A stretch of 64,000 nt of DNA from Streptomyces actuosus (lineage in GTDB: Bacteria; Actinomycetota; Actinomycetes; Streptomycetales; Streptomycetaceae): the NCBI RefSeq assembly GCF_016921115.1, contig NZ_JAFFZS010000017.1, positions 62,001 through 126,000 of the forward strand, read 5' to 3'. The first letter of the stretch is position 1. Each line of letters opens with the position of its first letter. The translations under genes and the position numbers were made by a program. The notes beneath the pieces are model-generated. The model ran no database searches. It was not told where the DNA came from and saw only the letters and a program-made list of their open reading frames with translations. Shown in pieces: positions 44,928-52,897 of the stretch.

Positions 44928-45623
44928 GTGACCCGCGCATCCCTGGACAAGCAGCCGCACGAAGTCGCCTCGATGTTCGACGACGTGGCGGAACGGTACG
45001 ACCTGACCAACGACGTGCTGTCCCTGGGCCAGACCCGGCTGTGGCGCAAGGAAGTGGCGAAGGCCGTGGACGCCCGCCCGGCGCAGAAGGTCCTCGACCT
45101 CGCCGCCGGTACCGCCACCTCCTCGCTGCCCTTCGCCCGCACCGGGGCGTACGTCGTCCCCTGCGACTTCTCGCTCGGCATGCTCCAGGTCGGCAAGAAG
45201 CGGCACTCCTGGCTCCCGCTCACCGCGGGCGACGCCACCCGGCTGCCGTTCAAGGACGACACCTTCGACGCGGTGACGATCTCCTTCGGGCTGCGCAACG
45301 TGCAGGACACCGACACGGCGCTGAGCGAGATGCACCGGGTGACCCGGCCCGGCGGGCGGATCGTCATCTGCGAGTTCTCCCACCCGACCTGGACGCCCTT
45401 GCGGACCGTCTACACCGAGTACCTGATGCGCGCCCTGCCCCCGGTCGCCCGCGCGGTGTCCTCCAACCCGGACGCCTACGTCTACCTCGCCGAATCCATC
45501 CGCGCCTGGCCCGACCAGCCGGCCCTCGCGCAGCTGCTGCAGAAGGCCGGCTGGTCGAAGGTGGCCTGGCGGAACCTGACCGGCGGGATCGTCACGCTGC
45601 ACCGCGGCTTCAAGGAGAGCTGA
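44928..45623 (+). CDS. menG: demethylmenaquinone methyltransferase
   Basis: This 231-residue SAM-dependent enzyme performs the last ring methylation of menaquinone. UbiE/MenG signatures: MFDDVAERYDLTNDVLSLGQ at the N-terminus, SAM motif VLDLAAGTATSS, and ISFGLRNVQDTDTALSEMHR. Length is normal. It completes the menaquinone genes in the window apart from mqnB and mqnD. Confidence 0.94.
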   Translation: MTRASLDKQPHEVASMFDDVAERYDLTNDVLSLGQTRLWRKEVAKAVDARPAQKVLDLAAGTATSSLPFARTGAYVVPCDFSLGMLQVGKKRHSWLPLTAGDATRLPFKDDTFDAVTISFGLRNVQDTDTALSEMHRVTRPGGRIVICEFSHPTWTPLRTVYTEYLMRALPPVARAVSSNPDAYVYLAESIRAWPDQPALAQLLQKAGWSKVAWRNLTGGIVTLHRGFKES

Positions 45624-45829
45624 GGCCTTCGGTTCCGCGGAGAGCCGGGCCCTTCGTTCCACGCGGCGCCGGGAGTTGCCACCCGGCGGGGAGCGAGCCC
45701 CGATGCCCGCAGGGGAGCGAGGCCCGTGGCGGTGTGGGGGGAGTGACGGCCGTGGGCCGCGGGAAGAGCAGGGCCGCGGCGCGGCCGGCGGGAACCCGGA
45801 GGCCGTGTCCTCGGGGCGGGCCCGCGGCC

Positions 45830-46177
45830 TCAGGGGGAGCCGAGGACCACGTGGAGGCGGCCCGGTTCGTCCAGCTCCCGCTGCACCCCGCCGTGGGGTG
45901 GAGGCGGGACGCGGGGCTCGCGCACGCCCCCACCGCCCTCGCCCTCCCCGAAGTCGAACCACACGTACACCACGGAGTCGCGCGGCACCTCGGAGCCGGG
46001 CTGCGGGTACTGGCGCACGACATGGTCGACGACGGCGAGGTGGAAGTCGGGCCGGTCCGGTGCGCTGACGAGGAGGCCCCGGGACAGGGCCGCCTGCCGT
46101 GCGTCCACGGCCATCAGCCCGACCAGCCTCGGCACACGCACTTCGGGTGTCTTGGGTGTTATGGGCACAGATGTCAC
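45830..46177 (-). CDS. single-PASTA-domain protein
   Basis: From GTG 46177 the protein is 115 residues. Residues 12-75 form one PASTA domain (VPRLVGLMAVDARQAALSRG, then QYPQPGSEVPRDSVVYVWF). The tail is Gly/Pro-rich. There is no signal peptide or membrane helix, unlike kinase-attached PASTA repeats that bind peptidoglycan. A -10 candidate TACCCT (46199-46194 on the minus strand) gives a leader of about 10 nt. The transmembrane kinase in this window lacks PASTA units, but a partnership is only speculation. Confidence 0.7.
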   Translation of the reverse strand: MTSVPITPKTPEVRVPRLVGLMAVDARQAALSRGLLVSAPDRPDFHLAVVDHVVRQYPQPGSEVPRDSVVYVWFDFGEGEGGGGVREPRVPPPPHGGVQRELDEPGRLHVVLGSP

Positions 46178-46241
46178 CCCCAGCGGTACCGGCAGGGTAG
46201 CCGTCCGCGCCTGCCACCCGGAAGGGCGAGGTGTCTTTCTG

Positions 46242-46260
46242 TGACAGTCGGTGACTGTCA
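46242..46260 (-). promoter_or_regulatory. 19-bp palindrome upstream of the PASTA gene
   Basis: TGACAGTC (46242-46249), GGT, GACTGTCA (46253-46260) is perfect. It lies about 45-60 bp upstream of the PASTA gene -10 and directly after the GNAT stop, so it may be an operator or a terminator without a T tract. Confidence 0.45.
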
Positions 46261-46261
46261 G

Positions 46262-46768
46262 TCACAACTCCAGGCGGTAGCAGTGCCCCTGCCGCTGCGA
46301 GGCCGGCGTCGTGAAGGTCTCCGCGAGCCGCATGCCCAGCCGCTCGGCCACCGCGATCGAGCGCCGGTTGCGGGCGTCGACCATCGCCACCACGTCGCCC
46401 ACGCCCGCGGCGCGCAGCCGCTCCAGCGTCATGCGGGCCGCGGCTGTGACGTAGCCCCTGCCCCAGTGCTCCCGGCCGAGCCGCCAGCCGATCTCTATCT
46501 CGCCCGCCGGCCCCCACTCCCACGGCCACGGCTGGGCGCCGGTGAACCCCACGACCCGGTCCTCCTCGTCCAGCAGCGTCCACAGGCAGAAACCGCGCTC
46601 GGCGTCGTGCCGGCGCTGGCGCGCCGTGAGCTCCTCGTAGACGGACAGCTCGGCGGTCCTCCCGCCGTGGAACTCCATGACGTCCGGGTGGTCGAAGACC
46701 CGGTGCCAGGCGACGGCGTCCTCGTCGGTGGGGACACGCAGCCGTACCACGGGGAGAGTTCGGTTCAC
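46262..46768 (-). CDS. GNAT-family N-acetyltransferase (RimJ/RimL type)
   Basis: This 168-residue protein starts at GTG 46768. It begins LPVVRLRVPTDEDAVAWHRV and has EIEIGWRLGREHWGRGYVTA containing the acetyl-CoA loop, then ARNRRSIAVAERLGMRLAET. This is the RimJ/RimL-like pattern (N-terminal or small-molecule acetylation). Its target is unknown. It is divergent from the reductase gene with 97 nt between. Confidence 0.85.
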   Translation of the reverse strand: MNRTLPVVRLRVPTDEDAVAWHRVFDHPDVMEFHGGRTAELSVYEELTARQRRHDAERGFCLWTLLDEEDRVVGFTGAQPWPWEWGPAGEIEIGWRLGREHWGRGYVTAAARMTLERLRAAGVGDVVAMVDARNRRSIAVAERLGMRLAETFTTPASQRQGHCYRLEL

Positions 46769-46865
46769 GGGGCAGCCCTTCAGCCGGTCGATCCATGCTG
46801 CTGAATAGACTGCCCATGTCCCGTGCCCGTCGGCACACGTATTTCGAACTTGGGGAGATCCCGCC

Positions 46866-48158
46866 GTGACCGTCGTGACCGAGCCCCTCTCCGAGAACAC
46901 CGCCGATGTGATCGTCGTGGGCGCGGGCCCGGCCGGTTCCACGACGGCGTACCACCTGGCACGGGCCGGGCTCGACGTCCTCCTTCTGGAGAAGACCGAG
47001 TTCCCGCGCGAGAAGGTCTGCGGCGACGGGCTCACGCCGCGGGCCGTCAAGCAGCTCGTGGCCATGGGGATCGACGTCTCCGAGGAGGCCGGCTGGTTGC
47101 GCAACAAGGGCCTGAGGATCATCGGCGGCGGCGTGCGCCTCCAGCTGGACTGGCCGGATCTCGCCTCCTTCCCCGACTACGGCCTGGTCCGCAAGCGCGA
47201 CGACTTCGACGAGCAGCTCGCCCGCCAGGCGCAGAAGGCGGGGGCGCGGCTGTACGAGCGCTGCAACGTCTCCGGCCCGATCGTCGACGACCGCACCGGC
47301 CGCATCACCGGCGTGACCGCCAAGCTCGGTGAGGACAAGCGCCCCGTCACCTTCCACGCGCCGCTGGTGGTGGCCGCCGACGGCAACTCCACCCGCCTCT
47401 CCCTGGCGATGGGTCTGCACCGCCGTGAGGACCGCCCGATGGGCGTGGCCGTCCGGACGTACTTCACCTCCCCGCGCCACGACGACGACTACCTGGAGTC
47501 CTGGCTGGAGCTGTGGGACCGGCGCGGAGCCCAGGACCGCCTCCTGCCCGGCTACGGCTGGATCTTCGGCATGGGCGACGGCACGTCCAACGTGGGCCTG
47601 GGCGTGCTCAACACCTCCGACTCCTTCAAGGAGCTGGACTGGCGCGAGGTCCTCAAGGCCTGGTGCGCCTCCATGCCGGAGGACTGGGGCTACACGCCGG
47701 AGAACATGACCGGCCCGATCCGCGGTGCGGCCCTCCCGATGGCCTTCAACCGCAAGCCCCACTACACGCGCGGGCTGCTGCTCGTCGGTGACGCGGGCGG
47801 ACTGGTGAACCCCTTCAACGGCGAGGGCATCGCCTACGCCATGGAGTCCGGGCAGCTCGCCGCCGAGGTCATCGTCCAGGCGCACGCGCGGGCCACGCCC
47901 GGGCAGCGCGAGCTCGCCCTCCAGGGCTACCCGCGCGTGCTCAGGGACACCTACGGCGGCTACTACACCCTGGGCCGCGCCTTCGTGAAGCTCATCGGCA
48001 ACCCGAAGGTCATGCAGATCGCCGCTCAGCGCGGCCTGACCCACCCGCTGCTGATGAAGTTCACCCTCAAGCTCCTGGCCAACCTCACCGACCCGACGGG
48101 CGGCGACGCCATGGACCGCATCATCAACGGCCTGAGCAGGGTGGCTCCCAAGGCCTGA
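46866..48158 (+). CDS. geranylgeranyl-reductase-family FAD oxidoreductase
   Basis: This 430-residue protein has an FAD-binding Rossmann start (VIVVGAGPAGSTTAYHLARA), then FPREKVCGDGLTPRAVKQL and the DG motif in LLLVGDAGGLVNPFNGEGIA. The family saturates polyprenyl chains. The mycobacterial relative MenJ reduces one isoprene unit of menaquinone. Position between menG and nuo supports a similar role here, as an inference. It is monocistronic, ending at a strong hairpin. Confidence 0.87.
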   Translation: MTVVTEPLSENTADVIVVGAGPAGSTTAYHLARAGLDVLLLEKTEFPREKVCGDGLTPRAVKQLVAMGIDVSEEAGWLRNKGLRIIGGGVRLQLDWPDLASFPDYGLVRKRDDFDEQLARQAQKAGARLYERCNVSGPIVDDRTGRITGVTAKLGEDKRPVTFHAPLVVAADGNSTRLSLAMGLHRREDRPMGVAVRTYFTSPRHDDDYLESWLELWDRRGAQDRLLPGYGWIFGMGDGTSNVGLGVLNTSDSFKELDWREVLKAWCASMPEDWGYTPENMTGPIRGAALPMAFNRKPHYTRGLLLVGDAGGLVNPFNGEGIAYAMESGQLAAEVIVQAHARATPGQRELALQGYPRVLRDTYGGYYTLGRAFVKLIGNPKVMQIAAQRGLTHPLLMKFTLKLLANLTDPTGGDAMDRIINGLSRVAPKA

Positions 48159-48192
48159 GCCCGGCCCGGTGCCGGCTCCCCGAGAGCCGACG

Positions 48193-48223
48193 AGGGCCGC
48201 AGCCCCCGAGCGGCTGCGGCCCT
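48193..48223 (+). terminator. terminator of the reductase gene
   Basis: A 12-bp perfect stem AGGGCCGCAGCC/GGCTGCGGCCCT with loop CCCGAGC lies 35 nt after the stop, in a convergent intergenic region. Confidence 0.7.
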
Positions 48224-48242
48224 TCGCCGTACCTCCGTGACA

Positions 48243-48269
48243 CCGCCCCGTGCGTGCCGCACGGGGCGG
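48243..48269 (-). terminator. terminator of the NlpC/P60 gene
   Basis: An 11-bp perfect stem CCGCCCCGTGC/GCACGGGGCGG with a 5-nt loop lies just after the minus-strand stop at 48279. Confidence 0.65.
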
Positions 48270-48278
48270 GGACGTGCG

Positions 48279-49091
48279 TCAGAGCACCCGCACCGCACCC
48301 GACGGCGGGTCGTACGACAGCGGCTTCTCGACGACACCCGACGACGGGTTCTGCGCGCCGACGAACATGCCGTCGCCGACGTACACCGCCACGTGGTACG
48401 CGCTGCCCGCGCCGCCCCAGTAGAGGATGTCGCCCGGCTGAAGGTTGCTCAGCGACACCTGGGTGCCGGCGGTGGACTGGGACTGGGAGACCCGCGGCAG
48501 GTCGACGCCGACCTGCTTGAAGGCCGCCTGGACGAGGCCCGAGCAGTCCCAGGAGCTGGGGCCGGTGCCGCCGGAGACGTAGGCGTCACCGACCTGCGCC
48601 TTCACGAAGGCCACCACCGCGGCGGCCGAACCCGTGGCCGTCGACGCGCTCGTGGAGGCGCTGGAGGCCGCGGGGGCGGCGAGGGCGACCCGCTCGCTGC
48701 TGCGCGAGGCCCGCGCGGCGGCGGCCCTGCGGGCGTCCTCCTCGGCCTTCTTCTTGGCCTCGGCCTCCTTCTTCTTGGCCTCGGCGAGGTTCTTCTCGGC
48801 CTGCTGTGCGGCCTTCGCCGCGGCTGCGTCCCGCTCCGCCTGCAGCTCGAAGTTGGCGGCGGCCAGTTGCGTGGCCTCCGCGGACCGGGCGACCTGTGCG
48901 GACAGGTCGGCCGTCAGGGTCGGCAGTTCGAGGGTCTGCGTCGTCTCGGACTCGGCGGCGCTCGCCGAAGCGGACGCACCGGCCACTGCCAGGGTGCTGA
49001 GGACGCCACCGGCAACTCCGGCCCGCATCGCGATCTTCGACGCGCTGCGGCGGGGCTTCCGGTGGCTGCGTATGTGAGCGGTGTGGGACAT
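48279..49091 (-). CDS. secreted NlpC/P60-family peptidoglycan endopeptidase
   Basis: With ATG 49091 the protein is 270 residues. A signal peptide (cleavage after ASASASA, about residue 45) is followed by a long coiled coil (about 60-120, rich in Glu/Lys/Ala) and the C-terminal NlpC/P60 domain. Catalytic residues are visible: Cys183 in SSWDCSGLVQ and His233 in AYHVAVYVG. It should cut stem peptides in the cell wall. Coiled-coil NlpC proteins of this kind act in division and growth. It is divergent from nuoA across about 800 nt. Confidence 0.9.
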   Translation of the reverse strand: MSHTAHIRSHRKPRRSASKIAMRAGVAGGVLSTLAVAGASASASAAESETTQTLELPTLTADLSAQVARSAEATQLAAANFELQAERDAAAAKAAQQAEKNLAEAKKKEAEAKKKAEEDARRAAAARASRSSERVALAAPAASSASTSASTATGSAAAVVAFVKAQVGDAYVSGGTGPSSWDCSGLVQAAFKQVGVDLPRVSQSQSTAGTQVSLSNLQPGDILYWGGAGSAYHVAVYVGDGMFVGAQNPSSGVVEKPLSYDPPSGAVRVL

Positions 49092-49192
49092 GGCTACTAC
49101 GGGTATCAGGGGCTCCTCCATACCTTCAAGCAACGTGTGGTCCGCCACAGTTGCTCAACGGAAGCCCCGAATCCCGCGCGTGTCGTTTCTTA

Positions 49193-49227
49193 TTGACGCC
49201 GTAACGGACATTACGGACGCCCGTCAA
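49193..49227. promoter_or_regulatory. nested palindrome upstream of the NlpC/P60 gene
   Basis: TTGACG (49193-49198) pairs with CGTCAA (49222-49227), and CCGTAA (49199-49204) with TTACGG (49211-49216). TTGACG on either strand also looks like a -35 box, so the site may overlap a promoter. Confidence 0.4.
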
Positions 49228-49611
49228 CACGCCTTTGATCACGTACTTTCGTCATTACGCCCGAAATGCCCCTCGCCTACCACCGGTTGAGGTCGATGGC
49301 CAAGCCCGGTTCTCATGGGTCTCTCGTCGATGTGGCCGAGGTCACGGAACGGTCACCATGCCGGTCGCGTCCCGTGTGCGAGGTGCGGTCGGGTCGCGGT
49401 GGAGCCGCGTTCGGGTCGCGGCCGGATCGCGGCCGGATCGCGACCGCCGGACTTCGTGAACGCGTGCACGCGTCCACATCGACCCACCCGGCTCCCCCTG
49501 ATGTGTGAACGCGTCTCCTAGCAAGGCGCCGCGTCCAACACCAATTTGCATGCAGCGGAAGTCTCTTGATATGGAGACGACCCTTCTGAGCTGCCATGAC
49601 GAGCGAAAATG

Positions 49612-49624
49612 TCACCTCTGGTGA
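49612..49624. promoter_or_regulatory. 13-bp palindrome TCACCTCTGGTGA
   Basis: Perfect 5-bp arms with a 3-nt centre lie about 140 nt upstream of the Rex site. The regulator is unknown. Confidence 0.3.
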
Positions 49625-49744
49625 TTACTCGGACGCTTCCTGTACGAAGATCACCGCTCATCCGGCTTCATGATCCTTCGTCAGGTGGTGGAGATCACAA
49701 AGGTCGTGCAATACCCCGTGTCGCAGATCACAGACCTGCGGGCA

Positions 49745-49750
49745 TAAGAT
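49745..49750 (+). promoter_or_regulatory. predicted nuo operon -10 (TAAGAT)
   Basis: TAAGAT would start transcription near 49757, giving a nuoA leader of about 130 nt. No strong -35 is seen; the AGATCACA repeats lie upstream of it. Confidence 0.45.
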
Positions 49751-49764
49751 GCACGCGGTTGGGC

Positions 49765-49782
49765 TTGTGACCTGCTTCACAT
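49765..49782 (+). promoter_or_regulatory. Rex operator (ROP) of the nuo operon
   Basis: TTGTGACCTGCTTCACAT matches the Rex consensus TTGTGAN6TCACAA except for the last base. Rex represses nuo, cyd and related genes in S. coelicolor when NADH/NAD+ is low (established). Here the site lies just after the predicted start point, where a bound repressor would block elongation or promoter escape. Confidence 0.8.
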
Positions 49783-49889
49783 GTTCCCGATCTTCGCCGG
49801 GGCGGGCGGGGTTCGAGGGGCTGATGAGGCGGACGTGGGCCTGATGCAAACCGCCAGCAGTCAGTGCCGACTGAGAGGAGCGAGGAGCG

Positions 49890-50249
49890 GTGAACGCGTA
49901 TGCGCCCATCCTCGTACTGGGAGCCCTCGGGGCAGGCTTTGCGATCTTCTCCGTGGTCATGGCCACGCTGATCGGTCCGAAGCGGTACAACCGCGCCAAG
50001 CTCGAAGCCTACGAGTGCGGTATCGAGCCGACCCCCACGCCGGCCGGCGGCGGGCGCTTCCCCATCAAGTACTACCTGACGGCGATGCTCTTCATCGTCT
50101 TCGACATCGAGATCGTCTTCCTCTACCCGTGGGCCGTCACCTTCGACGCCCTGGGTGTGTTCGGGCTCGTGGAGATGCTGCTCTTCGTGCTCACCGTCTT
50201 CGTCGCCTACGCCTATGTGTGGCGGCGCGGCGGCCTGGAATGGGACTGA
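49890..50249 (+). CDS. nuoA: NADH-quinone oxidoreductase subunit A
   Basis: This 119-residue membrane subunit of complex I has three helices. YECGIEPTPTPAGGGRFPIK contains the conserved quinone-site loop Cys, and MLFIVFDIEIVFLYPWAV is the hallmark second helix. GTG 49890 follows GAGGAGCGAGGAGC. It is the first gene of nuoA-N. nuoB starts 13 nt after its stop. Confidence 0.96.
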   Translation: MNAYAPILVLGALGAGFAIFSVVMATLIGPKRYNRAKLEAYECGIEPTPTPAGGGRFPIKYYLTAMLFIVFDIEIVFLYPWAVTFDALGVFGLVEMLLFVLTVFVAYAYVWRRGGLEWD

Positions 50250-50262
50250 GGGGCCTTACGAC

Positions 50263-50817
50263 ATGGGACTCGAAGAAAAGCTGCCGAGCGGATTCCTGCT
50301 GACCACCGTCGAACAGGCCGCGGGCTGGGTGCGCAAGGCGTCGGTCTTCCCCGCCACCTTCGGCCTGGCCTGCTGCGCCATCGAGATGATGACCACCGGC
50401 GCCGGTCGCTACGACCTGGCGCGGTTCGGCATGGAGGTCTTCCGCGGATCGCCGCGCCAGGCGGACCTGATGATCGTCGCGGGCCGGGTCAGCCAGAAGA
50501 TGGCGCCGGTCCTGCGGCAGGTCTACGACCAGATGCCCAACCCCAAGTGGGTCATCTCCATGGGCGTCTGCGCCTCCTCCGGAGGCATGTTCAACAACTA
50601 CGCGATCGTCCAGGGCGTGGACCACGTCGTCCCCGTCGACATCTACCTGCCCGGCTGCCCGCCGCGGCCCGAGATGCTGATGGACGCGATCCTCAAGCTC
50701 CACCACAAGATCCAGACCTCCAAGCTCGGCGTGAACGCCGAGGAGGCGGCCCGTGAGGCGGAGGAGGCGGCGCTCAAGGCCCTGCCCACCATCGAGATGA
50801 AGGGGCTGCTGCGGTGA
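50263..50817 (+). CDS. nuoB: NADH-quinone oxidoreductase subunit B
   Basis: This 184-residue peripheral subunit carries the terminal [4Fe-4S] cluster N2. Ligand segments are present: FGLACCAIEMM with the tandem cysteines, GVCASSGG and LPGCPPRPE. The C-terminal Ala/Glu-rich helix is longer than in E. coli. It overlaps nuoC by 4 nt. Confidence 0.97.
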   Translation: MGLEEKLPSGFLLTTVEQAAGWVRKASVFPATFGLACCAIEMMTTGAGRYDLARFGMEVFRGSPRQADLMIVAGRVSQKMAPVLRQVYDQMPNPKWVISMGVCASSGGMFNNYAIVQGVDHVVPVDIYLPGCPPRPEMLMDAILKLHHKIQTSKLGVNAEEAAREAEEAALKALPTIEMKGLLR

Positions 50818-51554
50818 GCGACGCCCAAGGCAACGGGGTCAACCCCGAGAAGGACCTCAGCGCGTCGAACCTGCCGGGCCAGCGCGGCCAGGGCGGCGAG
50901 GAGATCCGCGTCCAGCGCGGCATGTTCGGTGCGGCGGGCGGCGGAGACACCTCGGGCTACGGCGGGCTGGTCCGCTCGGTCCGGCTGCCGGGACCGGCGA
51001 GCCGGCCCTACGGCGGCTGGTTCGACGAGGTCGCCGACGAACTCGAGGGCGCGCTGGAGGAGCAGGGTCTGCTCCCCGGCAACGCCATCGAGAAGACGGT
51101 CGTGGACCGCGACGAGCTCACCTTCCACATCGAACGCGAGCACCTCGTCCGCGTCGCCCGCACCCTGCGCGACGACCCGGCCCTGCGCTTCGAACTGTGC
51201 ACCGGCGTCAGCGGCGTGCACTACCTGCACGACAAGGGCCGCGAGCTGCACGCCGTCTACCACCTGCGCTCGATCACCCACAACCGGCTCATCCGCCTGG
51301 AAGTCAGCGCCCCCGACAGCGACCCGCGCATCCCGTCGCTGTGCTCCGTCTACCCGACGAACGACTGGCACGAGCGCGAGACCTACGACTTCTTCGGCAT
51401 CGTCTTCGACGGGCACCCGGCCCTGACGCGGATCATGATGCCGGACGACTGGCAGGGCCACCCGCAGCGCAAGGACTACCCCCTCGGCGGCATCGCCGTC
51501 GAGTACAAGGGCGCCCAGATCCCGGCTCCGGACCAGCGGAGGTCGTACTCGTGA
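50814..51554 (+). CDS. nuoC: NADH-quinone oxidoreductase subunit C
   Basis: This 246-residue 30-kDa-type subunit is separate from nuoD, unlike the fused E. coli NuoCD. The signature VYPTNDWHERETYDFFGIVF, then PDDWQGHPQRKDYPLGG, is complete. About 60 N-terminal residues are an actinobacterial extension. It overlaps nuoD by 4 nt. Confidence 0.96.
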   Translation: MSDAQGNGVNPEKDLSASNLPGQRGQGGEEIRVQRGMFGAAGGGDTSGYGGLVRSVRLPGPASRPYGGWFDEVADELEGALEEQGLLPGNAIEKTVVDRDELTFHIEREHLVRVARTLRDDPALRFELCTGVSGVHYLHDKGRELHAVYHLRSITHNRLIRLEVSAPDSDPRIPSLCSVYPTNDWHERETYDFFGIVFDGHPALTRIMMPDDWQGHPQRKDYPLGGIAVEYKGAQIPAPDQRRSYS

Positions 51555-52897
51555 GCACTTCCCACGCATCCGACGCCTCGGCGGCCTCCGCCTCGGCACG
51601 CGAGACCACCGAGGGCACCGTCTACACGGTCACCGGCGGCGACTGGGACGAGATCGTCCAGTCCGCGGCCCGTGCCGACGACGAACGCATCGTCGTCAAC
51701 ATGGGTCCGCAGCATCCGTCCACCCACGGTGTGCTGCGCCTGATCCTGGAGATCGAGGGCGAGACGGTCACCGAGGCCCGCTGCGGCATCGGGTACCTCC
51801 ACACCGGCATCGAGAAGAACCTCGAGTACCGGACCTGGACGCAGGGCACCACGTTCGTGACGCGCATGGACTACCTGACGTCCTTCTTCAACGAGACGGC
51901 CTACTGCCTCGGCGTCGAGAGGCTGCTCGGCATCGAGGACGACGTCACCGAGCGGGCCAAGATCATCCGGGTGCTCCTGATGGAGCTGAACCGGTTGTCC
52001 TCCCACCTGGTGTGCATCGCCACCGGCGGCATGGAGCTCGGCGCGACCACGATCATGATCTACGGGTTCCGCGACCGCGAGATGATCCTCGACCTCTACG
52101 AGCTCATCACCGGCCTGCGGATGAACCACGCGTACATCCGCCCCGGCGGACTCGCCCAGGACCTGCCGCCCGGCGCGGTCGACCAGATCCGCGAGTTCGT
52201 CAAGAAGATGAAGAAGAACCTCCCGGAGTACGACAAGCTCGCCACCGGGAACCCCATCTTCAAGGCCCGCATGCAGGACATCGGCTACCTCGACCTGGCC
52301 GGCTGCATGGCCCTCGGCGCGACGGGCCCCATCCTGCGGGCCACCGGCCTGCCGCACGACCTGCGCAAGTCCCAGCCGTACTGCGACTACGAGACGTACG
52401 ACTTCGACGTCCCGACCGCCGACAGCTGCGACGCCTACGGCCGCTTCCTGATCCGCCTGGAGGAGATGCGCCAGTCGCTCAGGATCGTCGAGCAGTGCCT
52501 GGACCGGCTCCAGCCCGGCCCGGTCATGGTCGCCGACAAGAAGATCGCCTGGCCGGCCCAGCTCGCCCTGGGGCCCGACGGGCTCGGCAACTCCCTCGAC
52601 CACATCAAGAAGATCATGGGCACCTCCATGGAGGCCCTGATCCACCACTTCAAGCTGGTGACCGAGGGCTTCCGCGTACCGCCGGGACAGGCGTACGCGG
52701 CGGTCGAGTCGCCCAAGGGCGAGCTCGGCGTGCACGTCGTCTCCGACGGCGGCACCCGTCCCTACCGGGTCCACTTCCGCGATCCGTCCTTCACCAACCT
52801 GCAAGCCATGGCGGCGATGTGCGAGGGCGGCCAGGTCGCCGACGTCATCGTCGCCGTCGCGTCCATCGACCCCGTGATGGGAGGCGTCGACCGGTGA
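51551..52897 (+). CDS. nuoD: NADH-quinone oxidoreductase subunit D
   Basis: This 448-residue 49-kDa-type subunit forms the quinone-binding cavity with NuoB. VVNMGPQHPSTHGVLRLILE holds the conserved His-Pro-Ser-Thr-His loop, and YLHTGIEKNLEYRTWTQG and the C-terminal VIVAVASIDPVMGGVDR are intact. GTG 51551 sits in the overlap with nuoC; nuoE overlaps its end by 4 nt. Confidence 0.97.
   Translation: MSTSHASDASAASASARETTEGTVYTVTGGDWDEIVQSAARADDERIVVNMGPQHPSTHGVLRLILEIEGETVTEARCGIGYLHTGIEKNLEYRTWTQGTTFVTRMDYLTSFFNETAYCLGVERLLGIEDDVTERAKIIRVLLMELNRLSSHLVCIATGGMELGATTIMIYGFRDREMILDLYELITGLRMNHAYIRPGGLAQDLPPGAVDQIREFVKKMKKNLPEYDKLATGNPIFKARMQDIGYLDLAGCMALGATGPILRATGLPHDLRKSQPYCDYETYDFDVPTADSCDAYGRFLIRLEEMRQSLRIVEQCLDRLQPGPVMVADKKIAWPAQLALGPDGLGNSLDHIKKIMGTSMEALIHHFKLVTEGFRVPPGQAYAAVESPKGELGVHVVSDGGTRPYRVHFRDPSFTNLQAMAAMCEGGQVADVIVAVASIDPVMGGVDR

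Larger units (their letters stand above)
49092..49764. other. long regulatory intergenic region between the NlpC/P60 gene and nuoA
   Basis: No gene is supported in this region. It is lower in GC than its surroundings at 49100-49260 and 49540-49760. It holds the nested palindrome (49193-49227), an exact 11-bp tandem duplication GGCCGGATCGC (49420-49430, 49431-49441), a 13-bp palindrome (49612-49624), a spaced repeat AGATCACA (49692-49699, 49725-49732) and the nuo -10. I looked for a c-di-AMP-type riboswitch before the NlpC gene and did not find one. Confidence 0.6.

Noticed and set aside
49313..49551. Small open frames around the GGCCGGATCGC duplication
   Set aside because: Several frames on both strands are open because of the repeat, none with a start signal or plausible protein.
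49092..49600. c-di-AMP (ydaO) riboswitch before the NlpC/P60 gene
   Set aside because: Such riboswitches precede some actinobacterial cell-wall hydrolase genes, but the conserved core segments were not found on the minus strand here.
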